Assembly: GCA_016938235.1 (NCBI GenBank)
Contig: JAFGVA010000025.1
Location: 1-36,166, forward strand
Length of the DNA: 36,166 nucleotides
Source of the DNA: Bacteroidales bacterium
GTDB taxonomy: Bacteria > Bacteroidota > Bacteroidia > Bacteroidales > UBA10428
Direction: 5' to 3'
Below, one piece after another: positions 1 through 8,739 of the stretch (within the stretch, counting starts at the first letter, position 1; each line of letters begins with the position of its first letter). A program made the translations under genes and the position numbers. The notes below the pieces were generated by a model. That model made no database searches and was not told the DNA's origin. It saw only the letters and a list, made by a program, of their open reading frames with translations.

Positions 1-878
1 CCAATCCCCGAGGATTCAAAAATTGTTCTGTACCGTTCTTCGTTTTCCAGTAAGGCAAATTCGGCTTCCTTCTCTTTTGTAATGTCTTTAAATGTGCAGT
101 AGGTTTGTTTAAACGCACCATTATTATCGAGCCCAATGCACCCTTCGAAGCTTACATAAACAAACTCACCGGTTTTTCTTTTTAATTTAAACTGTACATC
201 TTTGATATAACCCTGTTGTTTAAATATGGGGAAGTTTGTTTTAAAGTGTTCAACAAAGTCTTCCTGTAAAAAATCGCCAAACCATTTACCAATAACTTCG
301 TCGCGGTTGTAGCCCAAAATAGTGAGCCATTGTGGGTTTACATCAATTATTATTCCTTCGGCGTTTAACGATTGAAAAGCAACAGGGGCATTTTCGTACA
401 TGGCTTTGTACTTTTCCCGGCTTTCTGATGCTGCTTCTTTTTCCTGCTGAAGCTTTAATTCAACCTGTTTTAAGGCTGTAATATCCTGGTGGGCACCAAG
501 CATTCGTATAGGTTTGCCATGTTCATCGCGAATGGCAATTCCCCTGCAACGTACCCAAACAATATGTCCTTTTTTGTGTGTATAACGAACAATTTGGTCG
601 TAGAGAAAATCGGGATTCTCCAAATGTTTTTTTACAGAATTAACGGCAATTTTTAAATCGTCCGGGTTGATGATGTTTTGCCATGCACTTGCAAGGTGGG
701 GCATTTCATTGGGATGATAGCCCAAAACCTGCCAAAAACGTGGGTTCATCCATTCGTTCTCGGGTTTTTCCAAATCCCAGTACCAAAGACCATCCAACGA
801 GCCATCTTGAATAAAGTCAAAAATCCGTTTATCTTTCTTAATTAGGTCGTAAAGCTCATTCTTTAAATAGTGGCCCAT
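1..878 (-). CDS. Multi-PAS sensor protein, C-terminal part outside the window
   Basis: The reading frame runs from an ATG at 876-878 leftwards off the window, giving about 292 residues of the N-terminus. I translated it by hand. The first PAS/PAC domain spans roughly residues 14-130, with the aromatic start GLWYWDLEKPENEW and a PAC end at HQDIT. A short charged linker (LKLQQEKEAASESREKY) leads to a second PAS/PAC at about 140-265, with FPIFKQQGYIKDVQFKLKR and a PAC end at FKDIT. A third PAS appears to begin at the window edge (EERYRTIFESSGIG). There is no signal peptide or membrane segment in this part, so sensing is probably cytoplasmic. The output module, most likely a histidine kinase or a GGDEF-type domain, lies outside the window and cannot be named. 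The ligand is unknown. Confidence 0.85.
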   Translation of the reverse strand, partial: MGHYLKNELYDLIKKDKRIFDFIQDGSLDGLWYWDLEKPENEWMNPRFWQVLGYHPNEMPHLASAWQNIINPDDLKIAVNSVKKHLENPDFLYDQIVRYTHKKGHIVWVRCRGIAIRDEHGKPIRMLGAHQDITALKQVELKLQQEKEAASESREKYKAMYENAPVAFQSLNAEGIIIDVNPQWLTILGYNRDEVIGKWFGDFLQEDFVEHFKTNFPIFKQQGYIKDVQFKLKRKTGEFVYVSFEGCIGLDNNGAFKQTYCTFKDITKEKEAEFALLENEERYRTIFESSGI

Positions 879-1025
879 TAATTTTATATTAGATATTCAA
901 TTTACAAAAAATATTGGATATTCTATCTTGGGTTTATGGGGCTGGCACAAAACATTGAGTTTAATAAAATATGCCCTTTAAACTTTTATGTTATTAAGCT
1001 CCTTTTTTCATCATAAATCAGAGTA

Positions 1026-1050
1026 TTGATAGTATCATTTGATAGTATCA
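1026..1050. repeat. 12-bp tandem direct repeat
   Basis: TTGATAGTATCA occurs at 1026-1037 and again at 1039-1050, separated by one T. It lies just upstream of the decayed coding fragment. It could be a regulator half-site pair at helical spacing or a slippage scar. Nothing else in the region favours either reading. Confidence 0.6.
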
Positions 1051-1229
1051 GAGACAGGTATTTTAACTCCTGAAAATGAATTACAAAGCAACACGACCAA
1101 ACTAATTATATTTGGTGCGTTTTCTTTGTCTGAGCAGGATTCTTTGTTGTTCGTGTAAGACTGGATACATCGGAAGGCTATTTTATATCGACAGATGTCA
1201 AAAAAGCCGGTTGGCAATATCGTATATAA
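1045..1229 (+). pseudogene. Decayed coding fragment, frameshifted
   Basis: Two plus-strand frames join to give protein-like sequence. The first runs from about 1045 to a TAA at 1156 (SETGILTPENELQSNTTKL, then IIFGAFSLSEQDS). The second takes over after a frame change near 1140 and ends with TAA at 1227 (VRLDTSEGYFISTDVKKAG, then WQYRI). The composition and the way one frame continues the other suggest a gene remnant with one indel. I do not recognise the family and see no start codon. Low confidence, because the stretch is short. Confidence 0.3.
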
Positions 1230-1533
1230 AACATGAGGAAGTCATTAGATTAACAAACTTTTCAGCTATATAAAAAGTAGTTGTAATCCCGATGAATTAT
1301 GGGGAGATAGAAAATCGCTTCGAGGTTCCAAGCGGTTTATATTTCCATCGTTATCTGCCAGCATTCGTGCTTAAACGACAAATTTTGTATTTTTTATACA
1401 AAAGGAGAGTAATAGAAACAATTAGTATTGATTACTTTCTGCTGCAATTATTACTTTAAAAGTTTAACCCTTAATTCAAATAATTAGTAAATGTAGAATT
1501 GCATGTTTTTTTTTTAATAATCATCAGATATCT

Positions 1534-1575
1534 AATACAAAACCCAACCTATAAAAGCAGATTAGGTTTTGTATT
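1534..1575. terminator. Hairpin next to the URO-D gene 3' end
   Basis: AATACAAAACC at 1534-1544 pairs perfectly with GGTTTTGTATT at 1565-1575 (11 bp, 20-nt loop). It begins 17 bases beyond the stop of the minus-strand URO-D gene. The minus-strand transcript would not have a clean U-tract after the stem, so it may be an RNA 3'-end stabiliser or a weak terminator rather than a classical intrinsic one. Confidence 0.4.
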
Positions 1576-1591
1576 CTTAATGAGATAGCCC

Positions 1592-2617
1592 TTATATTCT
1601 TACAGCATCAATAAATGCCTTTATATTTTCAGTTTTTACGCCAGGAGGCATACCACCGCCGCACGATGGGATTACATTTTTTAAATTGCTAATGCCTGCA
1701 AGCATCTCTTTGGTAGCATTTGTAATATCTTCAGCCGAACCGGCAGCTAAAACATCTCTTGGTGGAATATTGCCAAGAATTGTCATTTTGCCAATGCCAA
1801 CCTCTTTGAGTTCAGCCAGGCTCATGTGTGTGCCCGGATTGTATAAATTTATTCCTATTTCAGGATAATATTTTACAGACATGGTGCAATCAGCATCATT
1901 ATGGAAAAACTTCACACTTTGATCAACATCGTACAGTTCTTTTAAATAAGGATAACCAAATTCTTTAAACTCATCTTCGCCAACAAATCCAACAATATCA
2001 TCGAGCATCAATATGCCGTCGATACTTGGTATTGCTTCTCTCTGAACCTGGTGCCATTTGCTTAAAAAATCAGTAACAATTCTTAAAAGCCTGTGGGCTC
2101 TGTCAGGATCCATCATCATAAGGGTGAGCAGCTCTGTTGTTCCCATTAAAAATGAAGCTACATTTAAAGGACCTCTTGATACCGAAAACCTAATTTTGTG
2201 ACCACTTTCCTCAATCCCTTTCTGCATTAGTTTTAGTCTGTTGAGCATGAGAGGCAGCAAGCCATCGGTTTCGGGATTTGGAATTGTTAGTGCATCAATA
2301 TCTTCGTTTGTGTGTATTACTTTATCAGCAAAAGGAAATTCATTATGCCAGAAAACACTTTTTGCACCAAAAGCCGAAGGTTCGGTGCACATGCCGTATT
2401 CGCTCCAGAAACCCGGTAAGAACATTACTTCCGGAAAGGTTTCAATTGCTTTCAGGTTTGATTTTAACCACAATTCATCGTTCGAAAAATAATCGAGTAT
2501 AGAAATTCCGTACCAGTTTGGCAGCCAGGGTGAGTCAATAATAAAGCCAATTGGTGTGGGTTTTATTTCTTCTCCATTAATAACAGTCAGTAAGTCTGTC
2601 CATTGTTTATCTGTCAT
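1592..2617 (-). CDS. Uroporphyrinogen decarboxylase (URO-D) family protein, probable corrinoid methyltransferase-like
   Basis: A 341-residue cytoplasmic protein with the fold signature of the URO-D/MtaA/CmuA group. In this group the barrel often moves methyl groups between a corrinoid protein and a thiol instead of decarboxylating haem precursors. The ends are typical (IDSPWLPNWYG near residue 30, and SCGGGMPPG near 319). Methyltransferase members usually bind zinc through His-X-Cys plus a distant Cys. Here the first site reads HNDADC, so His239 is followed by Asp241 instead of Cys, with Cys244 nearby and Cys319 in the SCGGG motif. It is divergent from a homocysteine S-methyltransferase gene across about 230 bases, which favours a methyl-transfer role over haem synthesis. 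No corrinoid-binding protein is encoded here, so the substrate is unknown. Confidence 0.8.
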   Translation of the reverse strand: MTDKQWTDLLTVINGEEIKPTPIGFIIDSPWLPNWYGISILDYFSNDELWLKSNLKAIETFPEVMFLPGFWSEYGMCTEPSAFGAKSVFWHNEFPFADKVIHTNEDIDALTIPNPETDGLLPLMLNRLKLMQKGIEESGHKIRFSVSRGPLNVASFLMGTTELLTLMMMDPDRAHRLLRIVTDFLSKWHQVQREAIPSIDGILMLDDIVGFVGEDEFKEFGYPYLKELYDVDQSVKFFHNDADCTMSVKYYPEIGINLYNPGTHMSLAELKEVGIGKMTILGNIPPRDVLAAGSAEDITNATKEMLAGISNLKNVIPSCGGGMPPGVKTENIKAFIDAVRI

Positions 2618-2850
2618 AATAGTTAGTTTAAGGGTAAAAATTTTCTAAAATTAAAAATTTTCGGCAAGCTCTTATCATAAAATTCAATCGATTGCATAAT
2701 TTTAAACTAAAAGATACTTCTGTTATAAAATAAAATGCTTATAGTTAATTTGTTAGTGGTTCGTGTAAATATTTTCGGCGTAAAATGTTTTCTATGTTTC
2801 ATACAAATAGTTACTTTGATAATTATATGAAACAAACACATCCAAATATC

Positions 2851-3735
2851 ATGAAGATAGCTGATAAAATACGCAAGGGACAAATACTTGTTTCAGACGG
2901 AGCATGGGGAACTTTTTTACAAGCCAAGGGATTACAGCCCGGAGAATGCCCTGAAGAATGGAATGTAACTCACGCTGCAGATGTTTACGAGATAGCAAAA
3001 AGTTATATCGATGCCGGTTCAGATATGGTTGAGACAAACAGCTTTGGCGGAAGCAGTTTTAAACTTAAATCGTATGGATTGGATGGCAAGGTAACTGAGC
3101 TAAATAAAGCTGCTGCTGAAATTTCGCGTAAAGCTGCAGGACCCGATAAGCATGTGTTGGGTTCAATTGGCCCTACCGGTAAAATTCTGATGATGGGAGA
3201 GGTTACAGCAGATGATCTTTATGAAGCTTTTAAGCAACAGGCAGTGGCATTGGAGGCAGGCGGAGCAGATGCCATTGTAATTGAAACCATGTCGGATATG
3301 GAAGAAGCCGTTGCCGCTGTAAAAGCTGTAAAAGAAAATACCGGTTGCGAAGTAATTTGTACCATGACTTTTGAGAAGTCGGGTGAAGATGAGTTCCATA
3401 CCATGATGGGCGTTACTCCCGAACAAATGGTTGCTGAGCTAAGCGATTTGGGTGTTGATATTCTTGGTGCCAACTGTGGCAACGGAATACAAAATATGAT
3501 TGGCATTTCAAGGCAGATACGAAAAGCAAATCCGGAAATTCCTATTCTTATTCATGCCAATGCGGGAGCACCGGTTTATCACGAAGGGAAAACTATATTT
3601 CCCGAATCGCCCGAAGAAATGGCCGAATTTGTTAATATTCTTGTAGATGCAGGAGCTAACATTATTGGCGGTTGTTGCGGTACAACGCCGGAGCATATCC
3701 GGAAGATTGTTGAGACCATTAAGAACCGTTCTTAA
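2851..3735 (+). CDS. Homocysteine S-methyltransferase family protein (MetH N-terminal-like / betaine-homocysteine type)
   Basis: A TIM-barrel methyltransferase that would transfer a methyl group to a thiol such as homocysteine. Diagnostic features are SDGAWGTFLQAKG near the N-terminus, ETNSFGG, GSIGPTGKI, the zinc ligand in GANCGNG, and the two zinc-binding cysteines of GGCCGTTPEHI near the C-terminus. Its length, about 294 residues, equals the Hcy-binding domain alone, without the folate, cobalamin or reactivation domains of full MetH. In-frame ATGs exist at 2785, 2827 and 2851. I chose 2851 because family members begin close to MKIADKIRKG and the extra 22 residues look unstructured. The divergent URO-D gene suggests a split methyl-transfer system whose corrinoid partner is encoded elsewhere. 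Confidence 0.88.
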   Translation: MKIADKIRKGQILVSDGAWGTFLQAKGLQPGECPEEWNVTHAADVYEIAKSYIDAGSDMVETNSFGGSSFKLKSYGLDGKVTELNKAAAEISRKAAGPDKHVLGSIGPTGKILMMGEVTADDLYEAFKQQAVALEAGGADAIVIETMSDMEEAVAAVKAVKENTGCEVICTMTFEKSGEDEFHTMMGVTPEQMVAELSDLGVDILGANCGNGIQNMIGISRQIRKANPEIPILIHANAGAPVYHEGKTIFPESPEEMAEFVNILVDAGANIIGGCCGTTPEHIRKIVETIKNRS

Positions 3736-3755
3736 TTATTAAACACACAGATGTA

Positions 3756-4535
3756 TCAGTATTCTGTAAAAATTACAGCCCGGATATCACTTTGAAGTGA
3801 ATCCAGAAATTGTTTTTCCCTGTTCTGATTAAGCTCATAATGAATCGGGATGATCATTGCCGGTTTAATTGCATTTGCTGCTTTTGCTGCTGATGCCGGA
3901 TTCATGGCAGTATTGCCTTCTCCTATCGGAAGTATGGCTACTGTAATATTTTTCAAACTATTCATTTCAGGTATATAATCAGTATCACCTGCAATATATA
4001 TGTTGACAGAATCGACAGCTATCACATAACCAACAAACTTATTGCCTGGTTTATGAATCTTTGATTCTAAATTATATGACTCAACAGCTTGAAATTGAAT
4101 ATGCTTATGTCTGATAGTTTTACCTATTTCGGCCTGAATAAAATTACCTTTTTTATAGTTCTTTGGAATATTTACAGGTCCAACTAATACAGTTTCGGAG
4201 TCAGCTAATTTTTTAATATCTTTTTTCGAAAAATGATCCGGATGGGTATGTGTTATAAATATATAATCGGCCTTTGTTGTATCGTTTATTACCAAGGGGT
4301 CGCAATAGATTGTTTGCCCGGCTGATTCAATTTTTATGCTTGCCGGGATAAAATCTGTTTTTATCAAACCGAATATGTTCATATGCACTGCACCGGTTGA
4401 ATTAATTTTACAAGTGCCAATTTCAAGCGGAGCTTGATAATTGGAGTTATACGCACTCTGTTTAATTGAAATACACGATTGACCTGTTATAGCATATAGG
4501 AATATAGCAATATTAAGCAGCCTTTTACTTTTCAT
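3756..4535 (-). CDS. Metallo-beta-lactamase-fold hydrolase, lipoprotein
   Basis: A 259-residue MBL-fold protein of the UlaG/YtnP-like type. The metal-binding signature HTHPDH is followed by FSKKD. Further ligands are likely in IAGDTDYIPE and IPIHYELN near the C-terminus. The chosen start, ATG at 4533-4535, gives an N-terminal hydrophobic segment ending in ITGQSC, a plausible lipobox, so the enzyme is probably tethered to a membrane on the periplasmic side. A longer frame upstream lies inside the preceding gene and reads poorly. The start overlaps the stop of the isoaspartyl-peptidase gene by 11 bases, which indicates one operon and translational coupling. The substrate is not evident; lactones, phosphodiesters or a peptide-derived compound are all possible. 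Confidence 0.82.
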   Translation of the reverse strand: MKSKRLLNIAIFLYAITGQSCISIKQSAYNSNYQAPLEIGTCKINSTGAVHMNIFGLIKTDFIPASIKIESAGQTIYCDPLVINDTTKADYIFITHTHPDHFSKKDIKKLADSETVLVGPVNIPKNYKKGNFIQAEIGKTIRHKHIQFQAVESYNLESKIHKPGNKFVGYVIAVDSVNIYIAGDTDYIPEMNSLKNITVAILPIGEGNTAMNPASAAKAANAIKPAMIIPIHYELNQNREKQFLDSLQSDIRAVIFTEY

Positions 4536-5535
4536 AATTATTGGCATAAATGAATACTTTGGCTGAATCTGCAGCCTGAATATAGCCTCTGTACATACCG
4601 GTAGTGTTAAACGGAGTTGAAATATTTCCATTTGTATCCAGACAAATTACACCTCCAGAACCACCTTTAAGTTTTAATTCTTTGATAACTTCTGTTGCAG
4701 AGGATTCTAATTTTTTCTGCTGGTATTTCATTCTTGCTGCAATATCGTAGGCTACAAGGTTTCTAATGAAATATTCACCATGCCCGGTTGCAGAAACAGC
4801 ACAGGTGTTGTTGTCGGCATAGGTGCCTGCACCAATTAAAGGGGAATCGCCAATACGACCATAACGTTTGTTGGTCATGCCACCTGTAGATGTCCCTGCT
4901 GCCAGGTTTCCATAAATATCTAATGCAACGGCGCCAACTGTTCCAAATTTTGAGTCTGCTTGTTCCTTCTCTGAATTCAGCATACGCTTAAGTTGTTCGT
5001 GTCGTTTTTCAGTATAAAAGTATTTAGGGTCAACTATTTCAAGTCCTTTCTTTTTGGCAAACTCTTCGGCGCCTTTTCCTGATAATAAAACATGTTCCGA
5101 TTCGGTCATTACACTATAAGCAGCTTCAATAGGGCTTTTAATGGTTGATACCCCGGCAACAGCTCCGGCTATTCCAGTGGAACCATCCATTATTGATGCA
5201 TCAAGTTCATTTTTACCATCGTGAGTAAAAACTGCACCAATACCAGCATTGAACAGCGGCGAGTTTTCTAATACCTGAATTGTGAGAACAACAGCATCAA
5301 CGCTTTTGCCGCCTTTTAACAAAGTATCGTAACCAACTTCAAGGGCTTCAATGAGTTTTTCTCTGTATTGGTTTTCTAAATCAGGCGACATGCTTTCTTT
5401 CAGTATAGTTCCGGCTCCCCCATGAATAACAAGTACAGGATGTTTTATAACATTTCTGATTTCTTTATTTTCCTGGGTGCAGCTTGCTGTAATAAATATT
5501 ATTAAAGTATAAATAAAAATTTGTAACCAATTCAT
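4525..5535 (-). CDS. Isoaspartyl peptidase / L-asparaginase (Ntn hydrolase), lipoprotein
   Basis: A plant-type asparaginase of the N-terminal-nucleophile family that hydrolyses isoaspartyl peptides and asparagine. Family marks are VLVIHGGAGT, NAGIGAVFTHDGKNELDASI, and the self-cleavage site FGTVGAVALD, where Thr199 should become the nucleophile after processing into alpha and beta chains. The conserved GTSTGGMTNKRYGRIGDSP and ATGHGEYFIR segments follow. The N-terminus has a hydrophobic stretch ending in ITASC with Cys19, a lipobox. The ATG at 5533-5535 is preferred to an in-frame TTG two codons upstream. Length, about 336 residues, is normal. It is the first gene of a two-gene unit with the MBL-fold lipoprotein, suggesting envelope turnover of damaged peptides or amide scavenging. 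Confidence 0.92.
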   Translation of the reverse strand: MNWLQIFIYTLIIFITASCTQENKEIRNVIKHPVLVIHGGAGTILKESMSPDLENQYREKLIEALEVGYDTLLKGGKSVDAVVLTIQVLENSPLFNAGIGAVFTHDGKNELDASIMDGSTGIAGAVAGVSTIKSPIEAAYSVMTESEHVLLSGKGAEEFAKKKGLEIVDPKYFYTEKRHEQLKRMLNSEKEQADSKFGTVGAVALDIYGNLAAGTSTGGMTNKRYGRIGDSPLIGAGTYADNNTCAVSATGHGEYFIRNLVAYDIAARMKYQQKKLESSATEVIKELKLKGGSGGVICLDTNGNISTPFNTTGMYRGYIQAADSAKVFIYANNYEK

Positions 5536-5604
5536 AAACAAACTATTAAATTGAAAATTAAACTATATTCTGAAAAGAGTTTAATAACTGAAGTTACTAT
5601 AATT

Positions 5605-7740
5605 TTACCTTACCAGGGAAACGTAACCTTTTTTCACAATAGGTATTTGGTCGTAATAAGAATAGGTAACTTTATAGAAATAGGTGTCCTGGTCGGCGGG
5701 TGCGCCCTTTAACTTTCCATCCCAGCCATTTGAGCCCTTATGGTAGAGGGTTCCGTTACGGTCAAATACTTCAATTTCGGCTCCTTCCATAAAAATATCA
5801 TTTACACCGTCGCCGTTTGGGCTAAACACATTGGGGAAATAGGGCATAACTACCAGATGATCCGAACTCCAGTTGGTACATCCGTATTCATTGGTTGTGT
5901 GCAGCGTGCAGGTGTAGGTTCTGCCCGGATTGCTGTAATCATAAGGATAAGTAATATTTGGTCCGAAAACCGATTTCTGATCATCTCCCATGTCCCACAC
6001 ATATTCAACATCAGGCTCGTAAACTGCATTGGCAGTAATAATATAATTTCTGGCATTAATAATGGTATCGGAAAGAAAAAATTCTGCCGGAGGAGGTGGA
6101 GATTCAATCACGTTTATGCCAATTGTTTTTTCACAGCCTCTTGAGTTTATTCCGGTGCAGGTATGGCTTCCTGCTTTTACAACAACTAGTTCAGTTGTAT
6201 AGTTTGTGTCGTTCCAGAAGTATGCAACCGGACCAACTGCCGAAAGAGCAGATACTTCGCCCCAACAAAGCACAGTGTCACCCTCAATCCTGAAATCCCA
6301 GTCAGTATCTTCAGAAACAGAAAAGAAAATGGTGTCGCTTATACATTGCATATTTTTTGAGCTTCCAATCATCCAGAAGTTACCACCCGGAGCTGATATC
6401 TCAATCGAATCGGTTGTTGAGCCTGTATTCCATTCGTATTCTGATGCTCCGGCACCTTTTATCCAGGTACTTTCGCCCGGGCAGTATGTGTCGGTACCCT
6501 CAAAATTTATCTCGTCAACAGAGAAAGATTCAATTTCTTGCGATAACATTTCAGAGCAACCCGTGATTGAATTTGTAATACTGAGACTCGCCTCGTGAAT
6601 ACCTGAATTCAGGAATGATATTTCCGGTTCTGGTTCGATTGAAGTCTGACCATCTTCAAAAGTCCAAAAGTAATACAGGCTACCAGATTCTGTTGTGGAA
6701 TGATTTTGAAGTTGAACTTTATTTGAATCGCAGCTAAAATCGTAACTAAAATCAGCTTCCATATCAGGATTATCCATTAAGCTTTCCTCCAACACGACGT
6801 CGCAATCTTGTATTGATCTCATTATGCAGGAATAATTCTCGCCACTTACCGCAACAGGTATTGACAGGGTGCCGGAATGGCTCACTTCTGAACCTTCATG
6901 ATTATACCAGGTGTATGTTTCAAATTTATCAGGAGCAGTAATCGTTGCAGGCATATTTAAATCACAGGGAGTTTGTTGAACATCAAAGGGTTCACAGGAA
7001 GCGACAAAATAGCCATATCCAAAACATGTGGTCCATTGTCCAATCCATTCAGATGAAGGTAAAGTACAGTCTTCAACCAGAAATTCTACCGTAATTTTCC
7101 GGCCAATGTAAGGTCTTAAATCTATCGCTATATCTGTCCAGTCAAGCCAGTCAACATTTTCATAATAACCTTCAGTATTTAAATGTGAGATTGACCGAAA
7201 ATTATCAACTATTGGTTCGGAGCCACAAATATCAAGGTTCGCACAAGTTTCAATTAATTTACCATGTTCATTAAGCAGCGAAATCTGGAAGTGATGTTCA
7301 GAGTTTGAATCGTGAACAAACAGGTTCTTAATTACAAGTGCAAATTTTGCAGTCAGTAAAGTGTTGGTTGAGTTAACATCGATATCATATCGAAGGCTTT
7401 GTCGCCAGTTTCTTATTGTATCATCGTTTCTTGTAGTAATATCGCCAATTTTTGCAACGTACTTGTATCCGGGAGGAATAATCTTTAACCTATTATTTGT
7501 GATCGGATCATAAGCATTGGTGTCGGAAATAATAGTATGTCTTCTATACACAAAACCCTCAATGGGGACAGCCTTTGGTTTATCATTACTCGATACATAT
7601 TCCCAGGTATACCCTTTCCAGTTTGTGAAGCTTCCCGAACTAAAATCAAGGTTATCACAAAAGCATTCCTGAGTCAGGGTTGCAGCATGAAAATCAACTG
7701 AAAGTAAGAAAATGAATAGTATGATGTACCTGACTCTCAT
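5605..7740 (-). CDS. Large secreted PKD-domain protein with T9SS type B (gliding motility-associated) C-terminal domain
   Basis: A 711-residue exported protein. Residues 1-20 form a signal peptide (MRVRYIILFIFLLSVDFHA). The first 250 residues are a Cys-containing beta-rich region (CDNLDFSSGSFTNWKG, then a segment on bodies and edges of a likely jelly-roll) of the kind often found at the start of CHU_C-type adhesins. PKD-like domains lie at about 330-395 (YYFWTFEDGQTS) and 550-625 (YVWDMGDDQKS). The last 80 residues are the type B sorting domain, with PNVFSPNGDGVNDIF, RNGTLYHKGSNGWDGK and YFYKVTY. The protein should cross the outer membrane through the type IX secretion system and be attached to or released from the surface, where it probably binds polymers or other cells. 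No catalytic domain was recognised. It stands alone on the minus strand. Confidence 0.9.
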   Translation of the reverse strand: MRVRYIILFIFLLSVDFHAATLTQECFCDNLDFSSGSFTNWKGYTWEYVSSNDKPKAVPIEGFVYRRHTIISDTNAYDPITNNRLKIIPPGYKYVAKIGDITTRNDDTIRNWRQSLRYDIDVNSTNTLLTAKFALVIKNLFVHDSNSEHHFQISLLNEHGKLIETCANLDICGSEPIVDNFRSISHLNTEGYYENVDWLDWTDIAIDLRPYIGRKITVEFLVEDCTLPSSEWIGQWTTCFGYGYFVASCEPFDVQQTPCDLNMPATITAPDKFETYTWYNHEGSEVSHSGTLSIPVAVSGENYSCIMRSIQDCDVVLEESLMDNPDMEADFSYDFSCDSNKVQLQNHSTTESGSLYYFWTFEDGQTSIEPEPEISFLNSGIHEASLSITNSITGCSEMLSQEIESFSVDEINFEGTDTYCPGESTWIKGAGASEYEWNTGSTTDSIEISAPGGNFWMIGSSKNMQCISDTIFFSVSEDTDWDFRIEGDTVLCWGEVSALSAVGPVAYFWNDTNYTTELVVVKAGSHTCTGINSRGCEKTIGINVIESPPPPAEFFLSDTIINARNYIITANAVYEPDVEYVWDMGDDQKSVFGPNITYPYDYSNPGRTYTCTLHTTNEYGCTNWSSDHLVVMPYFPNVFSPNGDGVNDIFMEGAEIEVFDRNGTLYHKGSNGWDGKLKGAPADQDTYFYKVTYSYYDQIPIVKKGYVSLVR

Positions 7741-7858
7741 TTAAGAATACTAAACGTAATAGTTGTACTTTTTTAAGCTCTGGCAAAGTACAAAAATTCC
7801 GAATTAATAACAATATGGCTTTTATTAAGATAATAATTATACAATCATCCTGGTAAAA

Positions 7859-8602
7859 TTATTCGGTTCTGATACTTGCCATCTCACTAACCACAAGCCA
7901 TTTATTGTCGATGTATTTCCATTCCGATAAATAGTCACCCACTATTATCATGCCTGTATTTAGGTTTATTTTCCATTGCCCCTTTTCAACAGCAAGTGAA
8001 TCGGTATGGCTAATATCGTAAATAGTAATCTCTTTGAACTTGTAGCTTTGCATTTCAGCACTGTAATAAGCCCTGATAAATGCTTTGCCACAACCTCTTG
8101 AATAAAGGCAGGCGTCATCGCTGTAAATAGAAACAAGCGAATCAATCTGTCCGGTATTAAACCAGCGAATAAAATCCTTGTTAGAAGTTTCGATGGTATT
8201 TCTAAGGTGTTTTGCAGATTGTCCGAGAGAGTCTGTTGTTATAAAGGTAAAAAGGAGAATTATAACTACGGTGACGGAAGATAAAATTGAAATCTTTTTC
8301 ATGGTGTTTGTTTTAAGGTTAAATAAATCAAGTAAGGATTTAATGAACCCATGAACCATTATTCCGAATGCTGAATGTGAAGACTTAAAATTATTCTCTT
8401 GAACAGGTGTTAAGCTGCTATATTCATGATCAAGAGCAGCTAAAATAATTTTTAAAGTATAACTGCGGGGCATAACCTGGCCAGATTCGATTCGTTGAAT
8501 TGTGCGTACGCTTAAATTGCATTTCTCAACAAGTTCTTCCTGTGTTAAACCCTGGGTCTTTCTTAATTCTGCAATCTTTTTTCCCAGATCTGGTTGATTC
8601 AT
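7859..8602 (-). CDS. XRE-type HTH protein fused to a membrane segment and an extracytoplasmic NTF2-like domain
   Basis: A 247-residue protein in three parts. Residues 7-62 form an XRE helix-turn-helix (GLTQEELVEKCNLSVRTIQRIESG). Residues 104-122 form one hydrophobic helix (ISILSSVTVVIILLFTFIT). Residues 130-247 resemble the SnoaL/DUF4440 NTF2-like fold (NKDFIRWFNTGQIDSLVSIY...GQWKIN...WLVVSE). As one chain it would be a membrane-bound regulator with DNA binding inside and a sensory cup outside. However, Met101 is followed by a perfect signal-peptide-like start (MKKISILSS, then a cleavage-like SLGQS), and the preceding codons encode DLFNLKTNT from bases that look like an untranslated leader. 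A second start at Met101 (8302) is therefore possible. No target operon is obvious; it sits between two T9SS cargo genes. Confidence 0.75.
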   Translation of the reverse strand: MNQPDLGKKIAELRKTQGLTQEELVEKCNLSVRTIQRIESGQVMPRSYTLKIILAALDHEYSSLTPVQENNFKSSHSAFGIMVHGFIKSLLDLFNLKTNTMKKISILSSVTVVIILLFTFITTDSLGQSAKHLRNTIETSNKDFIRWFNTGQIDSLVSIYSDDACLYSRGCGKAFIRAYYSAEMQSYKFKEITIYDISHTDSLAVEKGQWKINLNTGMIIVGDYLSEWKYIDNKWLVVSEMASIRTE

Positions 8603-8739
8603 AATTCATTAAAAATTTATACAAGTTTATTAAACCTGCAGATAACAAAGGCCGAATTCCACCTGACTTTTCCCCGACATTTAGCTGCCAGTAAGTTCTT
8701 ATGGATAGACTTCAAGGTAATAATTATTTAATTTAAGTG

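Larger units (their letters stand above)
879..1591. other. Gene-poor intergenic region
   Basis: About 710 AT-rich bases without an intact gene. It contains a tight 12-bp direct repeat, a short decayed coding stretch on the plus strand (about 1045-1229), an A/T-rich stretch with a run of ten T after 1504, and a hairpin at 1534-1575 next to the 3' end of the URO-D gene. A minus-strand frame at 1035-1217 overlaps the decayed stretch but has no sign of coding. A second short open stretch at about 1262-1364 (plus strand, containing NPDELWGDRKS) has no start and may be another remnant or chance. Confidence 0.6.

Noticed and set aside
1035-1217. 60-residue minus-strand open frame in the left intergenic region
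   Set aside because: No promoter, no family-like sequence, and it lies opposite a more protein-like plus-strand remnant.
1505-1515. Poly-T run as an intrinsic terminator
   Set aside because: No stable stem lies directly before it on the plus strand. The nearest hairpin (1534-1575) is downstream and would read as an A-run for the minus-strand transcript.
5740-6598. Several long plus-strand frames opposite the 711-residue secreted protein
   Set aside because: They are antisense shadows of a clear, domain-rich minus-strand gene and have no start context or protein-like composition.
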